Shown in pieces: positions 28,567-37,031 of a stretch of 64,000 nt of DNA; positions within the stretch are counted from its first letter, which is position 1; each line of letters opens with the position of its first letter. The notes under the pieces are model-generated. The model was not told the DNA's origin. It was given only the letters and a program-made list of their open reading frames with translations, and did not search any database. The DNA comes from Azoarcus sp031546845. Lineage in GTDB: Bacteria; Pseudomonadota; Gammaproteobacteria; Burkholderiales; Rhodocyclaceae. The stretch is taken from contig JAVBJT010000005.1 in NCBI GenBank assembly GCA_031546845.1, forward strand, positions 1 through 64,000, in the 5' to 3' direction. Made by a program: the position numbers and the translations under genes.

Positions 28567-28776
28567 TTAGCGGTACAGGGGCAGGGAAATGGCGCAGAAC
28601 AGGCAAACGAAAAGGCTGACGCGGAATAGCGCTGGATGCCAGATGAAGCGATAAGCGTCCACGGCCGCGAGCAGGAAGTCCAACCCCCAGCACAGCGCGG
28701 CGGCGAGCAAAAACAACAGGGAAAGGGTTGGAGCGCTGATGCCGTGGATCACGAGCTCGCGGGGCAGATCAAACAT
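28567..28776 (-). CDS. aaeX: AaeX-like small membrane protein (DUF1656)
   Basis: A 69-aa protein starting MFDLPRELVIHGISAPTLSLLFLLAAALCWGLDFLL, the DUF1656 signature, with two TM helices. DUF1656 genes almost always accompany AaeA/AaeB-type pumps. It overlaps the end of aaeB by 8 bases and is followed by aaeA after 11 bases. A longer frame start at 28797 is less likely, since homology begins at MFDLP. Confidence 0.88.
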   Translation of the reverse strand: MFDLPRELVIHGISAPTLSLLFLLAAALCWGLDFLLAAVDAYRFIWHPALFRVSLFVCLFCAISLPLYR

Positions 28777-30943
28777 GGTGGCGGCCTCTCCAAACATTTT
28801 CGCTCTCGTGCAGTAAGGGCTGCAGGTCGAACAAGGTGGTGCGGATCAGGTGCAGATAGCTTTCGATACGGCGCAGTGGCGAGCTTTCGAAATGAGCGGG
28901 TTGCGGTTCTTCGGTCGCATGCAGGGTTGCGATCGCCTTTTCGGCCGCGGCCAACGCGTGCAGGCGTTTTTCTTCGCTGGGTTTGACGAAGAGGCGGATC
29001 AGCGTTCGGCCCAGATTCCGGGTTTCCTCTCGCCAAGGCGCCGCCCAAGCGTACCAGGGCTTGGCCGGCAGCGCGTCTTGCTCGCGGCGGATTTCGATCA
29101 CGGCGTGGCCGATTTCGAGCACGACGAAAGTCCAGGCCAGCAAGCGGCGCTGGATATCGGGACGACTTGCCGCAAGGCTGTGTGCTTGATTGAGCAGATC
29201 GCGAATGCTGCTTTCGAAGGCGACGGCAAGCCCATCGCTGCGATGCCATCGGATTGCCTTGACGGCACGTAGGCGCAGATCGTGTTCCAAACGCCGCCAA
29301 AGCCAGGGTGCATTGGGTGGAAAGAGCACGGCCGTGGCGGCGGCGGCCAGGGACATGGCGAGCAGCAGCGCAATATCGGCATTGAGCGTGGCGGCAGGGT
29401 CGAAGAGGGGAAGGTTGGCGGGGATGGTGCCGGAGCTGAAGAAAATCCGCAGTCCGGAGCCGATTCCAGCCGCCTTTGGACGCGTCGTGAGGTATGTGCC
29501 GAGCGCGAAGACGGGCCCCACGGCGAGGCAGAGCAGCGGGAAGCCGTCGATACGCGGCAGCACGAAGAAGGTGATGCCGAAGCCGAACAGCACCGCCAAC
29601 ACGGTTCCCTGCGCCATCTGGATCGCCGTGCGCGTCGGATTGGCCGCGGTGGATACCAAGGTCGCGACAACGGCGGTCAAGGTGACGAAACTGTTGCCGC
29701 TGGGCCAGGCGCTTTCGATCCAGAAAAAGCCGGCGGCAAGCATCATGACCGCGCTGCGCATACCGGCGACGAGTGCCGCAACCCGATTGGCCTTGGTTTC
29801 GAAGCGGTATTTCCAGTTTTCACGCGCATGCCGCCGCGCCGCCAGCGAGGCGTGCGTCCGAGTGTATTCGTGTAGTTCGATGAACAAACGGTAAAGCAGT
29901 TCGGCCGCGGTATCGAAATCGAGCAGGCCGGTTTCATCGCTGTGCAGGCCGCCGCGCGCTTGGCGGATCGTTTCCATCAAACGCAGGCGCCGTTCGTCGA
30001 ATTCGTCGACCAGCTCTTGTGCGCTGCCGACGCTCATGGTTTTGTCGCGCCAGGGTGTGAGCCATTCGCGCAGCTCGTTCAGGCAGGGTTCGAAGGCTTC
30101 CAGGACAGCTTTTTCTTCCTGGTTGCGCAAGCGTTCGAGCAACTGATGCAGCGCGTGAAAGCGTGTTGTCAGTGTCATGAACTCGGCATTGAGGCGCGCG
30201 AGACGTCCTGTGCGCAAGCGCAGGCTTGGATCGTCGAAAGCCGTGGCGCTGCGCAGGGTTTCGAGCGTCACGGCCTGCATGGCGAAGTGAAGCTCGGCAT
30301 TTTCGAAATGTTTGCGCTCGTGATCGCCGAGGTGATCGAGAACGAAGGTCGCAAAGCTGCCGAAGCGCTTGTCCATCGTGTTGCGTAGTGCGGCGCCCGA
30401 GGTTTGCGGCAGGATCATGCCGCTGACAAAGGAGGCGCCGAGGATACCGAGGCTGATTTCCAGAAAGCGCCAGACGGCCTGCATGAAGGTCGCCTCCGGA
30501 TGCAGGGCGGCCGGCAGGCCGATCAGTGCCGTGGTATAGCCGGCCAGCATGAAGGCGTAAGAGCGGAAATCCCGGTAGCGCGCCGAACCGGCCGTGCATA
30601 GCCCGATCCAGAGCGACGCGACAAGCAGGAACAACACGCGCTCCTGGCCGAAAATCGCAATCAGCGCAATGACGACGCCAAGCCCGACGATGCTGCCGAG
30701 AATGCGATAGAAGCTTTTCGCGAACACTTGGCCGCTTTGCGGTTGCATGACGACGAAGACCGTCGTCACCGCCGTGCTCGGCTGCGGGAGTTCGAGGCGC
30801 ATGGCGACCCACATCGTCAGCAAAGCGGCGAGCACCGTCTTGAATACATAGACCCAGACCACGCCTTCGTTGCGCGCCCAGTCCGCGGCGGCGCTGCGCA
30901 GGTCGGCGAGGTCCGGTAGGGTGAATGTGACGCTGCGGGCCAT
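28769..30943 (-). CDS. aaeB: Aromatic carboxylic acid exporter, AaeB-like (FUSC family)
   Basis: Inner-membrane efflux protein of the FUSC/PET family (724 aa; E. coli AaeB is 655). The layout is two sets of about six TM helices. The first set is KTVLAALLTMWVAMRLELPQPSTAVTTVFVVMQPQSGQVFAKSFYRILGS. A large cytoplasmic helical domain follows (about 190-390). The second set contains AWPSGNSFVTLTAVVATLVSTAANPTRTAIQMAQGT. A final cytoplasmic tail closes the protein. The stop lies one base from the upstream OMF gene's region (spacing about 1 base), so operon membership is firm. Likely substrates are hydroxylated aromatic acids by analogy. Confidence 0.9.
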   Translation of the reverse strand: MARSVTFTLPDLADLRSAAADWARNEGVVWVYVFKTVLAALLTMWVAMRLELPQPSTAVTTVFVVMQPQSGQVFAKSFYRILGSIVGLGVVIALIAIFGQERVLFLLVASLWIGLCTAGSARYRDFRSYAFMLAGYTTALIGLPAALHPEATFMQAVWRFLEISLGILGASFVSGMILPQTSGAALRNTMDKRFGSFATFVLDHLGDHERKHFENAELHFAMQAVTLETLRSATAFDDPSLRLRTGRLARLNAEFMTLTTRFHALHQLLERLRNQEEKAVLEAFEPCLNELREWLTPWRDKTMSVGSAQELVDEFDERRLRLMETIRQARGGLHSDETGLLDFDTAAELLYRLFIELHEYTRTHASLAARRHARENWKYRFETKANRVAALVAGMRSAVMMLAAGFFWIESAWPSGNSFVTLTAVVATLVSTAANPTRTAIQMAQGTVLAVLFGFGITFFVLPRIDGFPLLCLAVGPVFALGTYLTTRPKAAGIGSGLRIFFSSGTIPANLPLFDPAATLNADIALLLAMSLAAAATAVLFPPNAPWLWRRLEHDLRLRAVKAIRWHRSDGLAVAFESSIRDLLNQAHSLAASRPDIQRRLLAWTFVVLEIGHAVIEIRREQDALPAKPWYAWAAPWREETRNLGRTLIRLFVKPSEEKRLHALAAAEKAIATLHATEEPQPAHFESSPLRRIESYLHLIRTTLFDLQPLLHESENVWRGRHHV

Positions 30944-30944
30944 C

Positions 30945-32510
30945 TCAGCGCGCTTTTACCGGCTGCATGCCGATGCTTGCGGGCAACATTTGTTCATTCG
31001 GTGCGGTGTCATCCTCATTGAGCAGGCCGCCGCCGAGAGCGATGTTCAGTTCCGCGTGCGTAAGCAGGCGCGCGGCGTGGATGCGTTGTTCGATGAGGCG
31101 CAATTGAGAGAGGCGAACCTGCGCTTCGAGTGCATTGAGGTAATCCGTCAGCCCCGCGCGATAGGCTTGAGTCGCGAGATCGTGAACCTTTCGCGCCGCA
31201 TGTGACGATTGTTCGGCAAGCTGTTGTTGCGTTTCCAAAGAACGCATGCGGATCAACTCGTCGGAAATGCTTTTGAGTGCGTTCACCAGCGTTTGGTTGT
31301 ATTGGGCAACGGCCGTGTCGTAGCCAGCCGAAACCGCGCCAAGCTGGGCGCGTAGCCGGCCTCCGTCGAAAATCGGCAGTGAAACCGCGGCGCCGATGCC
31401 GTAGCTGAGTTTTTGCCCGCTCAGGAACGAAAGCATATTTCCCTGTACGGCGCTATAGCCGATATTCGCGAGCAGATCGATGTTGGGATAGAACTCGGCT
31501 TGAGCGACATCGATACCACGCGCTTCGGCGGCGACTTTCCAGCGGCTGGCGACGATATCGGGGCGGTGGCCGACCAGTTCCAACGGGAGCGCGCTTGGCA
31601 AGCTGGGTTGATCGGCCAGAACCAACTGCGGCCGCGTGAGCGAGGCGCCCGCGCCCGGCCCTTTGCCCGCGAGCGCCGCAAGCTGGTTGCGGGAGATGGC
31701 GATTGCTTCTTCGATCGCTGCGATTCTGCGTCGTGTTTCCGGCAGCGGCACTTCGGCGTGGCTGGCTTCCAGGCGCGTACCCAGGCCACCGGCGAGCCGG
31801 CGCTGGGCAAGCGAGAGAATTTGTTCCTGTTGAAGCAAGGTTGTCCGCTCGCTATCGAGTTCCGCGTATTGCAAGGAGAGCCGGATGTAGGCGCGGACGA
31901 TATTGCCTTCGAGTTCGAGCTGAGCGATACGTGCTTCAGCCGCGGCCATTTGGGCGAGATTCAGATAACGTTCGGTGTTGTTGCGCTCGCGCCCCCAGAA
32001 GTCGAGCGCATAGCTCAAGCCCAGCGCGGCGACGTTATTCCAGGTTGTCGTCTTGGCGAGTTCGCCCGGGCCGTAGAAAAAATCGTTCGGCCAATGATGG
32101 GCTTTCAGGGACAGATCGCCGCTGACATGCGGCGCTTCAGCCGCTTCGACGACACCGGCAACCGAGAGCGCCATGCGCACGCGCGCCTGGGCCTGGGCCA
32201 GCGTGGGGCTGTCGGCCAGCGCAGTTTCGATCCAGGCATCGAGCTGCGGGTCGCGATAGGCGCGCCACCATTGCGCGCTCGGCCACTGTGCGTCGCGATT
32301 GGCGGATTGGATCGCGGCATCGGTTGCCAGCGCTTGATTCTCGAAACCTTGCTCCCGTGGCGCGATTTCGTGTGTGCCGGCACAGCCGGATAGTGTCAAT
32401 AATGCGGCAAGAAAGCAGACGGCATGGACTTCTTTCACGAACAGAAACGGCACGGTTGGAATCCTGGAGGGGGTTTCTGACGATCCAGTGAAGCGGCTGA
32501 AGCAAGGCAT
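30945..32510 (-). CDS. Outer-membrane efflux lipoprotein (NodT family) of the aae operon
   Basis: TolC-like channel for the AaeAB pump. The lipobox is LTLSGC, followed by the mature start AGTHEIAPREQG. OEP repeats are seen with WWRAYRDPQLDAWIETALADSPTLAQAQARVRMA, LELVGHRPDIVASRWKVAAEA and YRAGLTDYLNALEAQVRLS. Start choice is uncertain: ATG at 32510 gives a long leader, whereas GTG at 32438 gives a perfect 19-residue lipoprotein signal (VKEVHAVCFLAALLTLSGC). First gene of OMF-aaeB-aaeX-aaeA, divergent from the LysR regulator. Confidence 0.88.
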   Translation of the reverse strand: MPCFSRFTGSSETPSRIPTVPFLFVKEVHAVCFLAALLTLSGCAGTHEIAPREQGFENQALATDAAIQSANRDAQWPSAQWWRAYRDPQLDAWIETALADSPTLAQAQARVRMALSVAGVVEAAEAPHVSGDLSLKAHHWPNDFFYGPGELAKTTTWNNVAALGLSYALDFWGRERNNTERYLNLAQMAAAEARIAQLELEGNIVRAYIRLSLQYAELDSERTTLLQQEQILSLAQRRLAGGLGTRLEASHAEVPLPETRRRIAAIEEAIAISRNQLAALAGKGPGAGASLTRPQLVLADQPSLPSALPLELVGHRPDIVASRWKVAAEARGIDVAQAEFYPNIDLLANIGYSAVQGNMLSFLSGQKLSYGIGAAVSLPIFDGGRLRAQLGAVSAGYDTAVAQYNQTLVNALKSISDELIRMRSLETQQQLAEQSSHAARKVHDLATQAYRAGLTDYLNALEAQVRLSQLRLIEQRIHAARLLTHAELNIALGGGLLNEDDTAPNEQMLPASIGMQPVKAR

Positions 32511-32621
32511 GGATGATTCATATTCTAGACAGTCATCGGAGAACAAATAAGTTCGGAGAAATGCGATTCTTTATTACCGATTTTGCAATAATTCTCCCGG
32601 TACAATTTTTTCCAAATTGCG

Positions 32622-33521
32622 ATGGATATCCTGCAAGCGATGCGCGCCTTTGTCTGCGTGGCGGAAACCGGAGGCTTTACCGCCGCGGCACAGCAACTGC
32701 AGACGACAACCGCTTATGTATCGCGTGCGGTGGCGAAGCTCGAAACGCACTTGCGCGCACGGCTCCTTAACCGGACGACGCGCCGGCTTGCCTTGACCGA
32801 GGCGGGGGAGCGTTATCTCGCGCGGTGCGTGGAGATCCTTGCTAATCTTGAAGAAGCGGAAAAGGAAGCCGGCGATGCGCATGCGCGGCCAGTGGGCCGT
32901 CTGCGGGTACATGCGACAACCGGTATCGGCCAGTACTACATCGTTCCGGCCATTGCGGCTTACCGGCAACGCTATCCGGAGGTCCGTTTCGAATTGACGC
33001 TCGCCAATCGCGTTCCGGCCTTGCTCGATGAGGCTTATGACGTAGCGATCGTGGTGGCGGCCGAACTGCCGGACTCGGGTTTTATCTCGCAACGCATCGG
33101 TGAAGCGCATAGCATTCTCTGCGCGTCGCCGGCTTATATCGCTCAGCACGGCATGCCCCATGGTCCGGCGGAGTTGGCCCGGTACGACTGCCTGCGTTTG
33201 CTGAGTCCTGTGCAGCCGCTGGAAAAATGGCTGCTCGACGGACCGAACGGGCACGAAATCGCGATACTCGAACTGCCCCCGTTTCAAGTCAATGTCGGCG
33301 ACGCGATGGCCGAGGCGATCCGCGCCGGGATGGGGATCGGCCCCTTGCCCTTGTACTCGGCAAGGTCTGGATTGCAGGATGGTTCCTTGCTGCGCGTGTT
33401 ACCCGACTACAAGCTGCAAAGCTTGAATGTCTATGCGCTATACCCTTCGCGTGAATACCTGGATGCCAAGATCAAAACCTGGATTGCCTGCCTGCGCGAA
33501 ACTTTGCCTGCAGTGTTGTAG
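32622..33521 (+). CDS. aaeR: LysR-family regulator, probable regulator of the divergent aae efflux operon
   Basis: LysR-type activator of 299 aa. The winged helix-turn-helix is at 1-60 (MDILQAMRAFVCVAETGGFTAAAQQLQTTTAYVSRAVAKLE), and an effector-binding domain of CrgA/DntR-like character follows (GRLRVHATTGIGQYYIVPAIAAYRQRYPEVRFEL). It sits back to back with the efflux operon across a 110-base gap, the standard LysR arrangement, so regulation by an aromatic acid effector is likely. The gap is AT-rich and contains candidate -10 elements for both directions. Confidence 0.88.
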   Translation: MDILQAMRAFVCVAETGGFTAAAQQLQTTTAYVSRAVAKLETHLRARLLNRTTRRLALTEAGERYLARCVEILANLEEAEKEAGDAHARPVGRLRVHATTGIGQYYIVPAIAAYRQRYPEVRFELTLANRVPALLDEAYDVAIVVAAELPDSGFISQRIGEAHSILCASPAYIAQHGMPHGPAELARYDCLRLLSPVQPLEKWLLDGPNGHEIAILELPPFQVNVGDAMAEAIRAGMGIGPLPLYSARSGLQDGSLLRVLPDYKLQSLNVYALYPSREYLDAKIKTWIACLRETLPAVL

Positions 33522-33538
33522 CGCCTTTCCGCTCGAAG

Positions 33539-33985
33539 TCAGCTTTTGACTCGCATCAGCCGCGCTTTTTCCCGCTCCCAATCGCGTTTTTTCTCGTCCT
33601 CGCGCTTGTCGTATTGTTTCTTGCCCTTGGCCAGACCGATTTCGGCTTTGACGCGGCCTTTGCTGTAGTGCAGATCGAGCGGCACCAGCGTGAAACCGGC
33701 GCGCTCCACCTTGCCGATCAGCCTGGCGATTTCACCCCCGTGCAGCAGCAGTTTGCGCGTGCGCGTGGGGTCGGCCTTGATATGGGTCGAGGCGCTGGAA
33801 AGCGGGGTGATATGCATGCCGAGAATGAAGATCTCCTCGGAGCGCACGATGATGTAGGCTTCCTTGATGTTGGAGCGGCCGGCCCGGATCGCTTTGACCT
33901 CCCAGCCTTCGAGGACGAGTCCGGCCTCGAATTTTTCTTCGATGAAATAATCGTGGTACGCCTTGCGGTTGTCGATGATGCTCAT
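33539..33985 (-). CDS. smpB: SsrA-binding protein SmpB
   Basis: Partner of tmRNA in ribosome rescue. The 148-aa sequence is complete: NRKAYHDYFIEEKFEAGLVLEGWEVKAIRAGRSNIKEAYI, the OB-fold core, HITPLSSASTHIKADPTRTRKLLLH, and the basic C-terminal tail KGKKQYDKREDEKKRDWEREKARLMR that enters the mRNA channel. The tmRNA gene (ssrA) was not seen nearby. It is divergent from ratA, the usual proteobacterial layout. Confidence 0.97.
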   Translation of the reverse strand: MSIIDNRKAYHDYFIEEKFEAGLVLEGWEVKAIRAGRSNIKEAYIIVRSEEIFILGMHITPLSSASTHIKADPTRTRKLLLHGGEIARLIGKVERAGFTLVPLDLHYSKGRVKAEIGLAKGKKQYDKREDEKKRDWEREKARLMRVKS

Positions 33986-34118
33986 TGCGTGCGATGTGTC
34001 CGGGCGCGGTTTCCAGGAAAGGGGCGCTTGGCGCGGGTGGGGTGGTCCGCGCGGCTTGCGGTAGAATCGCGCATCTTAGCAGTTCGATGTGGCGCCTGTT
34101 TTTCGACACGCTTCTTTT

Positions 34119-34556
34119 ATGGCCGATGTAAAAAAAACCGTTCTGATCGAATTCACCCCGGCGCAGATGTTCGAGTTGGTCGACCGTTGCGAGGATTACT
34201 CGAAATTCCTGCCCTGGTGCGGTGGTGCCGAGGTGCATCGGCGCACGGAAACCGTTACGGCGGCGACCTTGCATGTCAACTACCACGGCATCAAGACGCA
34301 TTTCAGCACTGAAAACGAAAAGCGTCCGCCGCACGAAATGTCCATCCGCCTGAAGGATGGACCCTTTACCCGGCTGGACGGCGGCTGGCGCTTTATTGCG
34401 CTGGGCGATACCGCGTGCAAGGTCGAGTTTTCCCTGCACTATCAGTTTTCCAGCAAATTGCTGGAAAAAGCCCTGGGGCCGGTGTTCAATCACATTGCCA
34501 ATACCTTTGTCGATTCCTTCGTCAAGCGCGCAGCGCAGGTTTATTCAAAGGCTTGA
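34119..34556 (+). CDS. ratA: RatA/PasT-family START-domain protein (ubiquinone-binding / ribosome-association toxin)
   Basis: Small SRPBCC (START/COQ10) domain protein of 145 aa starting MADVKKTVLIEFTPAQMFELVDRCEDYSKFLPWCGGAEVH. E. coli RatA was described as blocking 70S assembly; homologues of COQ10 bind ubiquinone. The C-terminal helix FNHIANTFVDSFVKRAAQVY is canonical. The start at 34119 was chosen because the family begins there. Next to smpB (divergent) and ratB (2-base gap), a conserved trio. Confidence 0.93.
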   Translation: MADVKKTVLIEFTPAQMFELVDRCEDYSKFLPWCGGAEVHRRTETVTAATLHVNYHGIKTHFSTENEKRPPHEMSIRLKDGPFTRLDGGWRFIALGDTACKVEFSLHYQFSSKLLEKALGPVFNHIANTFVDSFVKRAAQVYSKA

Positions 34557-34558
34557 GA

Positions 34559-34879
34559 ATGAGCGGGACGATCAATATCGAAGTGGTCTATGCGCTGGCG
34601 CAGCGGCAGGAATTGGTGCGCGTGAGCGTGCCCCAAGGCGCGACCGTGCGGGATGCGCTGGAGCGCTCGGGCTTGCTGCGAAAATACCCCGATATCGATC
34701 TCGACGGGCGGAACAAGCTCGGCATTTTCGCCAAGCTGACCAAGCCCGACGCCGTGCTGCGCGACCGCGACCGCGTGGAAATCTATCGGCCGTTGATCGC
34801 GGACCCGAAAGCGGTGCGCAAAAAACGCGCGGAAGAGGGCAAGGTCATGAAAAAAGGCGGCGGCGCGGAGGCCGGGTAA
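34559..34879 (+). CDS. ratB: RatB/RnfH family ubiquitin-like protein
   Basis: Small beta-grasp protein of 106 aa starting MSGTINIEVVYALAQRQELVRVSVPQGATVRDALERSGL, continuing LGIFAKLTKPDAVLRDRDRVEIYRPLIADPKAVRKKRAEEG, the RnfH signature. It starts 2 bases after the ratA stop. Function is poorly known. A basic, glycine-rich tail follows the fold. Confidence 0.92.
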   Translation: MSGTINIEVVYALAQRQELVRVSVPQGATVRDALERSGLLRKYPDIDLDGRNKLGIFAKLTKPDAVLRDRDRVEIYRPLIADPKAVRKKRAEEGKVMKKGGGAEAG

Positions 34880-34894
34880 AAAGGCTGTAAACAA

Positions 34895-34923
34895 CAAAGG
34901 GTCCGGCAATACCGAACCCTTTG
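34895..34923. terminator. Hairpin terminator between ratB and the DUF4124 gene
   Basis: CAAAGGGT (34895-34902) pairs with ACCCTTTG (34916-34923), with an inner CGG/CCG pairing around CAATA. It lies between convergent genes. The T-run is weak, so rho-independence is uncertain. Confidence 0.6.
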
Positions 34924-34960
34924 GTGAAGCAATGGCCCCGGGGAAATGCAGGGGCCGGCT

Positions 34961-35434
34961 TTACTTACACATTTTTTCGATCTGCTGACGCAGCTCCCGG
35001 CCTTCGGATTCGCGGGTATTGTTGTCGAGGTATTCGCGTTCGCCCTTGTCGTTCATACGCGCAATCCGCTGCCCGCTTTCCAGCGCGGCCAGTTGAGCGC
35101 GCGCGTGGTTGCAGTTTTTCTCGAGTGCGGCGGCCTCGCTCTTTTCCTTTTCCGCCTTGGCTTGCGCCTCTGCTTCGGTGGCGCGGCGCTGGCGGAACTC
35201 CAATTCCATGTCGGCCGCGCTTTTTGGCCCCTTCGGCGCGGTTGCGGGGGGCGTGCCGGTTTCAGTGGTAGACGTGGGGGGGCGGGCGCTGCCGGGGAGC
35301 GTCTTCGTTGCGCCGCTTGGCGGCGGAACGTCGGAGTAATGAATGTTTCCGTCCTTGTCGCGCCAGCTGTATACCTGGGCTGCGGCAGGCAGTGTAACGA
35401 GCAAGGCGAGCAGAAGGAGGGCAGGGCGCATCAT
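34961..35434 (-). CDS. DUF4124 domain periplasmic protein
   Basis: A ~157-aa secreted protein. A signal peptide (MMRPALLLLALLVTLPAAA|Q) precedes the DUF4124 motif VYSWRDKDGNIHYSDVPPP, then a proline/threonine-rich linker and a charged, coiled-coil-like C-terminus (RQRRATEAEAQAKAEKEKSEAAALEKNC). Two adjacent ATGs at 35434 and 35431 are possible; GGAG lies eight bases before the first. Function is unknown; such genes sit divergently from guaB in many betaproteobacteria, as here. Confidence 0.85.
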   Translation of the reverse strand: MMRPALLLLALLVTLPAAAQVYSWRDKDGNIHYSDVPPPSGATKTLPGSARPPTSTTETGTPPATAPKGPKSAADMELEFRQRRATEAEAQAKAEKEKSEAAALEKNCNHARAQLAALESGQRIARMNDKGEREYLDNNTRESEGRELRQQIEKMCK

Positions 35435-35458
35435 CGAACAGTCTCCGCGAGGGTGTCG

Positions 35459-35487
35459 CTTACAGGGTGTAGAGCACCCTGTATAAT
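35459..35487 (+). promoter_or_regulatory. guaB promoter with a palindromic operator-like spacer
   Basis: A -10 element TATAAT (35482-35487) and a weak -35 (CTTACA, 35459-35464) are 17 bases apart. The spacer is almost wholly a perfect inverted repeat: ACAGGGTG (35462-35469), loop TAGAG, CACCCTGT (35475-35482). Its position between -35 and -10 suggests a repressor operator. It does not resemble the E. coli PurR box. Start ATG at 35514 has AAAGGA seven bases upstream. Confidence 0.7.
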
Positions 35488-35513
35488 ACGGATTTGGCCG
35501 AAAGGATAAAAGC

Positions 35514-36974
35514 ATGCGAGTAATTCAGAAGGCGCTGACGTTCGACGACGTCCTTCTCATACCCGCCCACTCCACGGTCTTGCCGCGCGATGTCAGCTTG
35601 CGGACCCGGCTTACCCGCCGTATTGCCCTGAATATCCCGTTGCTGTCCGCCGCCATGGATACGGTGACGGAAGCCCGCCTGGCGATTGCGCTGGCGCAGG
35701 AAGGCGGGCTCGGTATCGTGCACAAGAATCTGTCGCCGCAAGCGCAGGCAGCCGAGGTGGTAAAGGTCAAGCGCTTCGAGTCCGGCGTGTTGAAAGACCC
35801 GATTACGATTCCGCCGACGATGAGCGTGCGCGAAGTCATCGCGCTCACACGGCTGCACAAGTTTTCCGGTTTGCCGGTGCTGGAGGGAAAGAAGGTCGTC
35901 GGTATTGTCACCAACCGCGATCTACGCTTCGAAACCAATCTCGATCAGCCGGTTTCCGCGATCATGACGCCGCAGTCCCGTCTAGTGACGGTCAAGGAAG
36001 GTATCAGCCTGGAAGATGCGCGGGCGTTGCTGCACAAACACCGCCTGGAACGCGTGCTGGTGCTCGACGATGCCGGTGAACTGCGTGGCCTGATCACGGT
36101 GAAGGACATGCTGAAATCCACCGAGCATCCGCAGGCCGCCAAGGACGAGTTGGGCCGTCTGCGCGTTGGCGCGGCGGTGGGTGTCGGCACGGGTACCGAG
36201 GAGCGCGTCGAACTGCTGGCCGATGCGGGGGTGGATGTCATCATCGTCGATACCGCGCATGGCCATGCGCAAGGTGTGATCGACCGCGTGAACTGGGTCA
36301 AGCGCAACTTTCCGCAGATCGAAGTCGTTGGCGGCAACATCGCCACGGGCGATGCGGCGCGGGCCTTGATGGACGCGGGCGCGGATGCGGTCAAGGTCGG
36401 CATCGGCCCCGGTTCGATCTGCACCACGCGCATCGTCGCCGGTGTCGGCGTGCCGCAGATCAGCGCTATCGATAACGTTGCCAACGCCCTGCGCGACAAC
36501 GGCGTGCCGCTGATCGCCGATGGCGGCGTGCGCTATTCCGGCGATATTGCCAAGGCGATCGCCGCTGGCGCCGATACGGTCATGCTGGGCGGTTTGTTCG
36601 CTGGCACCGAGGAATCGCCGGGCGAAACCGTGCTGTACCAGGGGCGTTCCTACAAAGCCTATCGTGGTATGGGTTCGCTTGGCGCGATGCAGCAGGGCGC
36701 GGCGGATCGCTATTTTCAGGATAGTTCGGCCAACGTGGATAAGCTGGTACCGGAAGGCATCGAAGGCCGCGTACCCTACAAAGGGCCGGTAAGCGCCGTG
36801 ATTCACCAACTGGTCGGCGGCCTGCGGGCATCGATGGGTTATCTGGGCTGCGAAAGCATCGCCGTGATGCATGCGCGGGCGGAATTCGTCGAAATCACCA
36901 CCGCCGGCGTGCGCGAATCCCACGTGCATGACGTGCAGATTACCAAGGAAGCACCCAACTACCACGCCGAATGA
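35514..36974 (+). CDS. guaB: Inosine-5'-monophosphate dehydrogenase
   Basis: Oxidises IMP to XMP with NAD+, the committed step of GMP synthesis. The 486-aa protein has the N-terminal barrel part (ALTFDDVLLIPAHS), a CBS pair at about 93-205 (VSAIMTPQSRLVTV...LERVLVLDDAGELRGLITVKDML), the catalytic loop GSICTTR with the nucleophilic Cys near 303, and the mobile flap YRGMGSLGAM. The C-terminus is YHAE. It is followed by its own terminator and then guaA, both on the plus strand. Confidence 0.98.
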   Translation: MRVIQKALTFDDVLLIPAHSTVLPRDVSLRTRLTRRIALNIPLLSAAMDTVTEARLAIALAQEGGLGIVHKNLSPQAQAAEVVKVKRFESGVLKDPITIPPTMSVREVIALTRLHKFSGLPVLEGKKVVGIVTNRDLRFETNLDQPVSAIMTPQSRLVTVKEGISLEDARALLHKHRLERVLVLDDAGELRGLITVKDMLKSTEHPQAAKDELGRLRVGAAVGVGTGTEERVELLADAGVDVIIVDTAHGHAQGVIDRVNWVKRNFPQIEVVGGNIATGDAARALMDAGADAVKVGIGPGSICTTRIVAGVGVPQISAIDNVANALRDNGVPLIADGGVRYSGDIAKAIAAGADTVMLGGLFAGTEESPGETVLYQGRSYKAYRGMGSLGAMQQGAADRYFQDSSANVDKLVPEGIEGRVPYKGPVSAVIHQLVGGLRASMGYLGCESIAVMHARAEFVEITTAGVRESHVHDVQITKEAPNYHAE

Positions 36975-36993
36975 CGTGGTGAAAAACATTCCC

Positions 36994-37022
36994 AGCGCCG
37001 GCCATCGTCCGGCGCTTTTTTA
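36994..37022 (+). terminator. Rho-independent terminator between guaB and guaA
   Basis: AGCGCCGG and CCGGCGCT form a strong stem followed by TTTTTT. guaA starts 10-20 bases later. Readthrough, or a guaA promoter within guaB, would be needed for guaA expression. Confidence 0.85.
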
Positions 37023-37031
37023 CTTTTCGGC

